8,089 nucleotides of DNA from an uncultured Clostridiaceae bacterium. GTDB taxonomy: Bacteria; Bacillota; Clostridia; Lachnospirales; Lachnospiraceae. Positions within the stretch are counted from its first letter, which is position 1, and each line of letters begins with the position of its first letter. The notes beneath the pieces are model-generated. The model was not told where the DNA came from. It saw only the letters and a program-made list of their open reading frames with translations, and did not search any database. The translations under genes were made by a program, and so were the position numbers. Below are positions 1 through 5,165 of the stretch, one piece after another. The stretch lies in NCBI GenBank assembly GCA_949948825.1, contig CATLIJ010000103.1:1-8089 (forward strand). The letters are read 5' to 3'.

Positions 1-219
1 TTAAAGGGTACGGAGATTCCGGAGATGTCCCGGATTATCGGGGTGGCAGATGCTTATGACGCCATGACCTCCAACCGCAGCTACCGGGATGTGCTTCCTC
101 AGGATGTGGTGCGTGCAGAGATTGAAAAAGGCAGGGGCAATCAGTTTGATCCGCTTTTTGCAGATATGATGCTGGAGCTGATTGACGAGGATATTCACTA
201 TCAGATGCGGGAAAACTGA
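1..219 (+). CDS. HD-GYP domain cyclic-di-GMP phosphodiesterase, C-terminal fragment
   Basis: The last 72 codons of a gene that begins left of the window. The visible part starts just after where the GYP motif would lie (LKGTEIPEMSRIIGVADAYD). It carries the conserved RIIGVADAYDAMTSNRSYR block, whose Asp in VADAYD (about residue 17 here) is a metal ligand in HD-GYP enzymes, followed by the closing GRGNQFDP helix. Known of the family: HD-GYP proteins hydrolyse cyclic di-GMP and related cyclic dinucleotides, usually as the output domain behind a sensor or receiver. The sensor part is outside the window, so the input signal is unknown. The stop lies 42 bp before the next start with no terminator between, so the two genes may share a transcript. 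The fold assignment is firm; the exact substrate is inferred. Confidence 0.88.
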   Translation, partial: LKGTEIPEMSRIIGVADAYDAMTSNRSYRDVLPQDVVRAEIEKGRGNQFDPLFADMMLELIDEDIHYQMREN

Positions 220-261
220 TGGTGAAAAACATTTTGACATACAGGAAGGGAGCTTTTCGTT

Positions 262-1647
262 ATGGGGATTTTAGGGGCGTTTGTGGTTCCCCACCCTCCG
301 GTGATTGTGCCGGAGGTGGGAAAGGGCCAGGAGAGAGCGATTCAGAAGACCATCCATGCATACCAATCTGTTGCAGAGAGGATTGGCGAACTTCAGCCGG
401 AGACCATTGTAATGATCTCCTCCCACCAGGTGATGTATGCCAACTACTTCCATGTGTCTCCGGGAGAGGGGGCAAGGGGGGATTTCGGGCGCTTTGGCGC
501 AGAGCAGGTGAGGTTTTCTGTCTCTTATGATACAGAGCTGGTGGATCAGCTTGTTTATCTTGCAGGAGAGGAGAAGCTTCCCGCAGGAACGGACGGGGAG
601 ACAGACTGCCATCTGGACCATGGAACCATGGTGCCGTTGTATTTTGTAAATCAATACTGGACCAGATACCGTCTGGTGCGGATTGGACTGTCTGGATTGT
701 CTCTGATGAAGCATTATGAGGTGGGCCAGTGTATCCAAAAGGCATCGGAAGCTTTGGGACGGAGGACAGTAATCATCGCCAGCGGGGATTTGTCCCACTG
801 TCTTAAGGAGGATGGTCCTTATGGGTTCAAAAAAGAAGGACCAGAGTATGACCGGCAGGTGGTGGAGGCCCTCAGCCAGGGAGATTTTGGGAAGCTTCTG
901 GAGTTCCCGGAGGATCTTTGCAACAAGGCGGGAGAATGCGGCCACCGTACTCTTGTGATGCTGGCAGGAACTCTGGACCGGATGGGGGTACAGTCCAGAT
1001 GTCTTTCTTATGAAGGACCCTTTGGGGTGGGATATGGAGTCTGTGAGTATCTGACAGGGGAAAGAGAACCAGACCGGAATTTTAAAGAGCGCCATGAAAA
1101 GAAGGAGCGGGAGCGGGTTTCCAGGGAGAAAAAAGAACAGGATGCGTATGTGGCCCTTGCCCGCAGGACTATAGAAGAGTACGCCCGCGCCAGACAGGTG
1201 CCTGAACTTCCGGAAGGGCTTCCGGAGGAGATGTACCAGGAGAGAGCAGGTGTGTTTGTGTCTATCAAGGAGAATGGAAGCTTAAGAGGCTGTATTGGAA
1301 CCATAGAGCCTTCCAGCGAGTCCCTGGCCCAGGAGATTATCTACAATGCAGTCAGCGCCTCTGCCAGAGATCCAAGATTTTCGCCTGTGGAACCGGAGGA
1401 ACTGGACCGGCTTACCATTACGGTGGATGTGCTTGGGCCAGTGGAGCCGGTGGATTCTCCTCTCATGCTGGATGTGAAACGGTACGGAATTATTGTGTCC
1501 AGAGAAGGGAGCAGGGGCTTGCTGTTACCCAATTTGGATGGAGTGGATACTGTGGAGGAGCAGATCGGGATTGCCAAGCGGAAGGCAGGGATTGGGGAGA
1601 ATGAAGAGGTAGAGCTGATGCGGTTTGAGGTTCAGAGGCATTTTTAA
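262..1647 (+). CDS. Fused LigB/MEMO-like and AMMECR1 protein (AmmeMemoRadiSam system A/B type)
   Basis: A 461-aa two-domain protein. Residues 1-265 resemble the class III extradiol dioxygenase (LigB)/MEMO fold: PHPP with His11, SSHQ with His55, DHGTMVPL with His120, and ASGDLSH (173-179). These are likely metal-site histidines. Residues 267-293 are a highly charged Lys/Glu/Arg linker. Residues 294-461 are an AMMECR1 domain, with the signature LRGCIGT at 341-347 followed by SASARDPRFSPV. Known of the family: MEMO, AMMECR1 and a radical SAM enzyme form a conserved three-part system; in several clostridia the first two are fused, and the chemistry is not settled. No radical SAM gene follows here. 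The start is supported by GGAAGGGAG about 10 bp upstream. The G+C-richer codon use matches host genes. I am confident of the domains, not of a reaction. Confidence 0.9.
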   Translation: MGILGAFVVPHPPVIVPEVGKGQERAIQKTIHAYQSVAERIGELQPETIVMISSHQVMYANYFHVSPGEGARGDFGRFGAEQVRFSVSYDTELVDQLVYLAGEEKLPAGTDGETDCHLDHGTMVPLYFVNQYWTRYRLVRIGLSGLSLMKHYEVGQCIQKASEALGRRTVIIASGDLSHCLKEDGPYGFKKEGPEYDRQVVEALSQGDFGKLLEFPEDLCNKAGECGHRTLVMLAGTLDRMGVQSRCLSYEGPFGVGYGVCEYLTGEREPDRNFKERHEKKERERVSREKKEQDAYVALARRTIEEYARARQVPELPEGLPEEMYQERAGVFVSIKENGSLRGCIGTIEPSSESLAQEIIYNAVSASARDPRFSPVEPEELDRLTITVDVLGPVEPVDSPLMLDVKRYGIIVSREGSRGLLLPNLDGVDTVEEQIGIAKRKAGIGENEEVELMRFEVQRHF

Positions 1648-1718
1648 AGCAAGATAAGACATGGAATGGTCTGTTCTAAGGATAAAGAGAATGCTGTGTT
1701 GGTGAAAGGAGTAAAAGC

Positions 1719-2171
1719 ATGCTGCATATTCTCATTTGCTCTTACAATGAATTGCCAGAGGATTATCTGATTAAAGTCTCAGAATATTTTGATGAGGCTT
1801 TTGAGCCTGACTGGTTTCAGGATGAATTTGTACGCAGGGTAGTTCAGGGAATTGATCATTCCATGGTTGTGGGGGATGGGGGGAGTTGCATGATACAAAA
1901 TGATGTTTTGGGAATTATACCTCCTCAATATTTATCCACAGGATGCAAGGCGATCTTGTTGGCTTACAAGGAAAATCCCAAGCTTGACGGGAACAAATTA
2001 GGAGATAACTGTATTCCGTATTTACTGGAATTAGCGCTCCAAAAGGATATTTTTATTTCAACATCTCACATGATTCAATTTCCGCCAAGGTTTGATGCTA
2101 TTATAGACAATAATGGCGCTATAGTCAGGAGTATGGGGGATTTTGTTCATTGGAAGGTGGTTCTAACTTGA
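1719..2171 (+). CDS. DUF4869-like hypothetical protein
   Basis: A complete 150-aa protein of unknown function. It resembles DUF4869 proteins as I remember them: a short hydrophobic start (MLHILICSYNELPEDY), an acidic/aromatic stretch EYFDEAFEPDWFQDEF (22-37), IDHSMV (45-50), GDNC (95-98) followed by a hydrophobic helix, and a C-terminal strand segment AIIDNNGAIVRSMGDF. There is no signal peptide or membrane segment, so it is probably cytoplasmic. AAAGGAG at 1705-1711, 7 bp before the ATG, supports the start. Codon use is visibly A+T-richer than in the preceding gene, which suggests acquisition. The stop TGA overlaps the TTG start of the next gene, so the two are translationally coupled and probably act together. 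No terminator separates it from the upstream AMMECR1 gene, so readthrough is possible. The family name is from pattern recall and should be checked with a profile search. Confidence 0.72.
   Translation: MLHILICSYNELPEDYLIKVSEYFDEAFEPDWFQDEFVRRVVQGIDHSMVVGDGGSCMIQNDVLGIIPPQYLSTGCKAILLAYKENPKLDGNKLGDNCIPYLLELALQKDIFISTSHMIQFPPRFDAIIDNNGAIVRSMGDFVHWKVVLT
2152..2160 (+). promoter_or_regulatory. Strong ribosome binding site deciding a TTG start
   Basis: GGAAGGTGG lies 7 bp before the TTG at 2168 and within the last codons of the DUF4869 gene. It favours TTG 2168 over another in-frame TTG at 2150, which overlaps this site itself. The start overlaps the upstream stop as TTGA (2168-2171), which is typical of coupled translation. 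Confidence 0.75.
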
Positions 2172-2827
2172 GTGTCAGTATTAAAATCAGTTCCAGAAAA
2201 GATTGTTATAATCTTATAATAACAGAGAAAGCAACCTTTATTCAAGGGGACAGCGGAAAAGGAAAGACAAGCTTTACCAGAGCTGCTTCCAGCAGTACAG
2301 GCTATTATACCACGGTTGTTTCAAATGGTTTTGAATTGTATGTTTTAACAGAGCGTTTGTTCCGGCAGTCTTGTGAGGATGCTTTGAGAAAAAAAAGATA
2401 TGCAGAATCAGAAACTGGAAGAACGATTCCAAATGAGCGGTTTTTAAAGGAGTACTGGAGCCAGGAAGAGAATTTTCCTCATGAAAACAGGATTATTATT
2501 ATAGATGATGAGGCTTTTATTGCTTCAAAAAGTTTTAAGATTTTTTATGAGGCAAGTAAAAGCTGCTATTTTATTTTTATATCAAGAGATTCTTTGTCTG
2601 ATATAGGATATTCGATTAATGAAGTTTATGATTTTGTTGCAGAGGGAAGAAATCATTTCCTGAAACCTAAGTATTCCTATAAAAATTCACCAACAGATAA
2701 GATAAGCTGCGTGGTTGTTGAGGGGATTGGATCGGATTACATCTTTTTTAAAGAGCTGTTTTCCCAAGCTAAAGTTTTTAATCCGACTTCATTAGGAACT
2801 TTAAAAAGTGGTGGAAGAAATACATAG
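2168..2827 (+). CDS. P-loop ATPase with Toprim-like segment, N-terminal part of a disrupted gene
   Basis: Reads 219 aa from TTG 2168 to a TAG at 2825. There is a Walker A motif GDSGKGKT at 27-34, a Walker B-like RIIIIDDE at 108-115, and a hydrophobic strand FIFISRDSL at 135-143 where a sensor residue could sit. Then comes VVVEGIGSDYIFF (182-194), which looks like the start of a Toprim-type fold with its conserved Glu. The open frame ends 20 residues after this, before any acidic DxD-like motif. The protein therefore looks cut inside its second domain, and coding continues in the -1 frame (2806-3100). It is coupled to the DUF4869 gene by a TTGA overlap. From memory, similar Clostridia proteins pair a small P-loop domain with a Toprim-like region, and no function is established for them. 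It could be a defence-type ATPase, but nothing here proves that. Confidence 0.65.
   Translation: MSVSIKISSRKDCYNLIITEKATFIQGDSGKGKTSFTRAASSSTGYYTTVVSNGFELYVLTERLFRQSCEDALRKKRYAESETGRTIPNERFLKEYWSQEENFPHENRIIIIDDEAFIASKSFKIFYEASKSCYFIFISRDSLSDIGYSINEVYDFVAEGRNHFLKPKYSYKNSPTDKISCVVVEGIGSDYIFFKELFSQAKVFNPTSLGTLKSGGRNT
2800..2806 (+). other. Candidate -1 slippery heptamer at the frame break
   Basis: T TTA AAA in the zero frame of the ATPase gene fits the X XXY YYZ pattern. A -1 slip here would join the upstream frame exactly to the frame that is open to 3100. AGGA sits only a few bases upstream (2794-2797), closer than typical Shine-Dalgarno stimulators. A 6-bp A+T-rich hairpin (TATAAC 2835-2840 with GTTATA 2855-2860) lies about 28 nt downstream, further than usual. 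The heptamer is easily produced by chance in A+T-rich DNA, so mutation remains the simpler explanation. Confidence 0.25.
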
Positions 2828-3100
2828 ATTTTATTATAACACGTGACTGTTTACGTTATATAAGCATAGAGGAATTATGTACAAATAGATTACTGGAACT
2901 GACCAGAGATACGATTTATGCTTATGACAAATCAGGAAAAGATTTTCCGGTTTGTTATTATTTGGATTGTTGTAAGAATAATAAAAGTCATGGCAACTGT
3001 GACCAGAGAAGATTATTTCGTAATAAAAGTAAATTGATTGCTATGTTAAAGGGAACAAAATTCCAAAGGTTATTAGAACTGGCGAACAAAATATCATAGT
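2806..3100 (+). pseudogene. Out-of-frame C-terminal remainder of the P-loop/Toprim-like protein
   Basis: An open stretch of about 97 codons in the -1 frame relative to the upstream ATPase gene, ending in TAG at 3098-3100. It has no start codon with a ribosome binding site, so it is not an independent gene. The translation looks protein-like: RDCLRYISIEELC, a tyrosine- and cysteine-containing stretch FPVCYYLDCCKNN with a further Cys shortly after (GNCDQ), then a basic/hydrophobic helix ending LLELANKIS. A third frame at 2805-2840 also reads a plausible piece, KVVEEIHRFYYNT, that would suit the helix after a Toprim glycine turn. Two lesions, perhaps with lost sequence between them, would fit better than a single slip. 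Intact relatives, as I recall them, have more residues between the VVVEG strand and the C-terminal part. I regard this as decay with moderate confidence. Confidence 0.55.
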
Positions 3101-3182
3101 ATTATCCTTTCTTAAAGTTTTTACAGACCAGACGCATAGCAGCAAAAAAATTGGAGAAATTAAATAGCAAATGTGCGGGCAG

Positions 3183-3223
3183 AAAGCTGTTCATAAATCG
3201 TCTTAACATTTATGAGCAGCTTT
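3183..3223 (+). terminator. Near-perfect 16-bp inverted repeat, probable terminator before spoVAD
   Basis: The left arm AAAGCTGTTCATAAAT (3183-3198) pairs with the right arm ATTTATGAGCAGCTTT (3208-3223) across a 9-nt loop, with a single G-T wobble position. The run of five T (3221-3225) partly overlaps the stem. It fits an intrinsic terminator for the A+T-rich block upstream. It is oddly close to spoVAD: only 28 bp separate the T-run from the start codon, leaving no room for a separate downstream promoter. A leader hairpin or a repeat element are alternatives. Confidence 0.55.
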
Positions 3224-3253
3224 TTGGACTGTAGAGAAAGGGAGATGAAGAAA

Positions 3254-4273
3254 ATGCAGAAAGGGAAAGCGAGTCTTTGTCTGGAGCATCCGGCTTACAT
3301 CATTGGAATGGCCAGTGTAGCGGGAAAAAAAGAAGGAGAAGGGCCGATTGGAAGCGGAATTGATGTGGTGGAGCAGGACCCGATGTTTGGAGCAGATAAC
3401 TGGGAGCAGGCAGAGTCTGCCATGCAAAAGCAGGCAGCGGATTTAGCTCTGGAAAAGGGGGATATTCACCGAAGAGATATCCGCTATCTTTTTGCTGGGG
3501 ATTTGCTGGGACAGCTGATTGCAACTTCTTTTGGAACCGTGGATTTGGAGATTCCTCTGTTCGGCCTTTATGGAGCCTGCTCTACTATAGGGGAGGCTTT
3601 AAGCCTGGGAGCCATGTGCATTGATGGCAACCAGGCGGATAAAGTGATGGCCATGGCTTCCAGCCATTATGCCACGGCAGAGAAACAGTTTCGGTTTCCT
3701 CTTGGCTATGGCAATCAGCGTCCCAAGTGTACGACCTGGACGGTCACTGGATGCGGCGCTCTTGTGCTCTCTGGCCAGGGAAGTGAGGATCAGGTAAAAA
3801 TTACCGGTATTACCACTGGCAGAATGGTGGATATGGGGGCAAAGGATTCCATGAATATGGGAGCAGCCATGGCCCCGGCAGCCTGGGATACCATCATGCA
3901 GAATTTTAAGGATTTCGGGGTGGACGAGAACTGGTACGATCAGATTATCACTGGAGATTTGGGAGAGGTAGGGCAGAAGATTCTGCTGGATTTTATGAAA
4001 AATGAGGGGCATGACCTGACCGGAAAGCATACGGACTGCGGGCTGCACATTTATGATAATCAGAAGCAGGATACCCATTCCGGAGGAAGCGGCTGCGGTT
4101 GTGCAGCTGTGACCCTGTGCGCATGGATTTTGCCGGAAATGTTAAAGGGAACCTGGAAACGGGTGCTTTTTGTTCCCACAGGGGCGCTGCTTTCTACAGT
4201 CAGCTATAATGAGGGACAAAGCATTCCTGGCATTGCCCATGGAGTAATCTTAGAAAGAAAGAAAAGGAGTTAA
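3254..4273 (+). CDS. spoVAD: Stage V sporulation protein AD (SpoVAD)
   Basis: A 339-aa protein, very close to the usual length of about 338. It has the thiolase-like fold of SpoVAD: EHPAYIIG near the start, AGDLLGQ (81-87), YGACST (106-111) at the place of the thiolase nucleophile loop, SSHYATAEKQFRFP (136-149), MGAAMAPAAWDT (202-213), TGDLGEVG (233-240) and the glycine/cysteine loop GGSGCGCAAV (277-286). Known role: a dipicolinic-acid-binding component of the SpoVA machinery that moves Ca-dipicolinate into the developing spore and out at germination, located at the inner spore membrane. ATG 3254 is chosen because GGGAG (3240-3244) lies 9 bp upstream; ATG 3245 touches that site, and ATG 3212 lies inside the hairpin. 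spoVAE follows directly, but spoVAC, normally just upstream, is not here. No convincing sigma-G promoter was found. Confidence 0.95.
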   Translation: MQKGKASLCLEHPAYIIGMASVAGKKEGEGPIGSGIDVVEQDPMFGADNWEQAESAMQKQAADLALEKGDIHRRDIRYLFAGDLLGQLIATSFGTVDLEIPLFGLYGACSTIGEALSLGAMCIDGNQADKVMAMASSHYATAEKQFRFPLGYGNQRPKCTTWTVTGCGALVLSGQGSEDQVKITGITTGRMVDMGAKDSMNMGAAMAPAAWDTIMQNFKDFGVDENWYDQIITGDLGEVGQKILLDFMKNEGHDLTGKHTDCGLHIYDNQKQDTHSGGSGCGCAAVTLCAWILPEMLKGTWKRVLFVPTGALLSTVSYNEGQSIPGIAHGVILERKKRS

Positions 4274-4277
4274 ATCA

Positions 4278-4634
4278 ATGGAATTGGTAAAAGCATTTTT
4301 AGTGGGAGGGGCTATCTGCGCTGTGGTGCAGATTCTTTTAAATAAGACAAAGCTGATGCCCGGACGGGTCATGGTTCTTCTGGTGGTGACAGGAGCGATT
4401 CTTGGATGGCTGGGAATCTATGAGCCTTTTGCAAAATGGGCCGGAGCCGGAGCATCTGTGCCTCTTCTCGGTTTTGGAAACACCCTGTGGAAAGGGGTGG
4501 CCAAAAGCTTGGGCGAGGAAGGATTTTTAGGGATTTTTAAAGGAGGGCTTACAGCGGCTTCCGCAGGAATCGCCGGAGCGATAATTTTTGGGTATTTGGG
4601 GTCATTGGCATTTAAGCCGAAGATGAAGGGGTGA
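4278..4634 (+). CDS. spoVAE: Stage V sporulation protein AE (SpoVAE/SpoVAEb)
   Basis: A 118-aa hydrophobic protein with about four membrane segments (roughly residues 4-20, 29-47, 59-70 and 92-113). It has the typical family start MELVKAFLVGGAICAVVQIL, the conserved LMPGRVMVLLVVTGAILG, and the GFGNTLWKGV and GLTAASAGI blocks. Known role: the integral-membrane part of the SpoVA Ca-dipicolinate channel, working with SpoVAC and SpoVAD in the spore inner membrane. It starts 4 bp after the spoVAD stop, with AAAGGAG (4262-4268) about 9 bp before the ATG, so the two genes form one operon. The length matches the short SpoVAE (AEb) form. The third channel component, SpoVAC, would have to be encoded elsewhere. 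A terminator follows about 65 bp downstream. Confidence 0.94.
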   Translation: MELVKAFLVGGAICAVVQILLNKTKLMPGRVMVLLVVTGAILGWLGIYEPFAKWAGAGASVPLLGFGNTLWKGVAKSLGEEGFLGIFKGGLTAASAGIAGAIIFGYLGSLAFKPKMKG

Positions 4635-4698
4635 AAAGGGATTTTCTGAAATAAGAAAATTTTTGACCGACACTCCTCAAGCGAGGCACAAACGAAAG

Positions 4699-4742
4699 AC
4701 CACACCAAAGGATAAAATCTTTTGTGTGGTTTTTTCTTTTTT
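4699..4742 (+). terminator. Rho-independent terminator after spoVAE
   Basis: ACCACAC (4699-4705) pairs with GTGTGGT (4724-4730), extended inward by an imperfect AAAG/CTTT stretch, followed by a long T-rich run with a single C (4730-4742). A weaker A/T hairpin with its own T-run, TTTTCT/AGAAAA then TTTTT (4642-4664), precedes it. Together they close the spoVA transcript. Confidence 0.8.
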
Positions 4743-4785
4743 CATAAAAATAATTTGAAAATAAGAATTTTTTTATGAGAACGCA

Positions 4786-4813
4786 TTGTTTTCGTTATGT
4801 TTTGTGCTATACT
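4786..4813 (+). promoter_or_regulatory. Sigma-A-type promoter with extended -10, driving the regulator/methyltransferase block
   Basis: A -35-like TTGTTT (4786-4791), a 16-bp spacer and TATACT (4808-4813). TGC immediately before the -10 gives an extended -10 (TGnTATACT). The start point would be about 4820, giving a short leader with GGAGG at 4830-4834 and ATG at 4843. Two copies of TGTTTT (4787-4792 and 4798-4803) lie 11 bp apart, one helical turn, between and over the core elements. An AACG/CGTT inverted repeat also brackets the -35. These are candidate operator sequences for the encoded regulators, by inference. Confidence 0.6.
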
Positions 4814-4842
4814 TCTATTCAGATCTTCTGGAGGTATATTTG

Positions 4843-5165
4843 ATGTATATTGATTATACAAAGCTATGGAAATTGCCTGTTGATAAAAAGTTGAAGAAGA
4901 AAGATTTGGCGTCAATTGCGGGACTAAGTGGCGCAACAATTTCAAAGCTTTCAGCCACCAGAATGTTAATGCGAAAGTATTAGTGAAGATATGCTGTGCT
5001 CTGCAATGTGACATATCTGACATAGCCGAGATCGCGATAACGGAGGACAACCACGGATGGGAAACACAAAAAGCGACCGCCTTTCAACCTATGCAGAAAT
5101 TAAAAAAAGGCTATCCGGATACTCGTTTTCCCAAATTGAAGACGGGATTATGCGTTACTGTTTGA
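4843..5165 (+). pseudogene. Small Cro/C1-type (HTH_26-like) regulator, frameshifted
   Basis: Frame one runs from ATG 4843 (GGAGG 8 bp upstream) and reads MYIDYTKLWKLPVDKK, then the recognition region DLASIAGLSGATISKLS, but stops after 46 aa at 4983. The rest of the domain continues in the -1 frame: HQNVNAKVLVKICCALQCDISDIAEI (about 4956-5035). That frame stays open to 5165, overlapping the methyltransferase start. Inserting one base near 4953-4956 restores the family spacing (KLS-x-HQNVN), so a one-base deletion is the simplest explanation. There is no slippery heptamer at the junction. The intact paralogue at 6888 has the same layout. Regulators of this kind commonly precede DNA methyltransferases and may control their expression. 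The 46-aa product would lack the last helices and probably does not fold normally. A sequencing error cannot be excluded. Confidence 0.7.

Noticed and set aside
234..262. TTGACA as a -35 element before the AMMECR1 fusion gene
   Set aside because: No -10-like hexamer lies 16-18 bp downstream, and the position would place the transcript start inside the gene.
262..1304. Long minus-strand and plus-strand alternative frames over the AMMECR1 fusion gene
   Set aside because: They are shadows of a clearly coding, motif-bearing plus-strand gene in G+C-rich DNA.
1658..1676. AGAC/GTCT inverted repeat after the AMMECR1 gene as a terminator
   Set aside because: The stem is only 4 bp and no T-run follows.
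3095..3101. CATAGTA as a sigma-G -10 for spoVAD
   Set aside because: No GnATA-type -35 lies 17-18 bp upstream, and the strong hairpin intervenes before spoVAD.
3050..3169. Alternative open frame past 3100 (reading QNIIVLSFLKVF and on to a TAG near 3169)
   Set aside because: It has no start or ribosome binding site, and its reading is less protein-like than the frame that stops at 3100.
3212..3253. Longer SpoVAD start at ATG 3212, or ATG 3245
   Set aside because: 3212 lies in the right arm of the hairpin with no ribosome binding site, and 3245 directly abuts GGGAG. 3254 has proper spacing and gives the normal family length.
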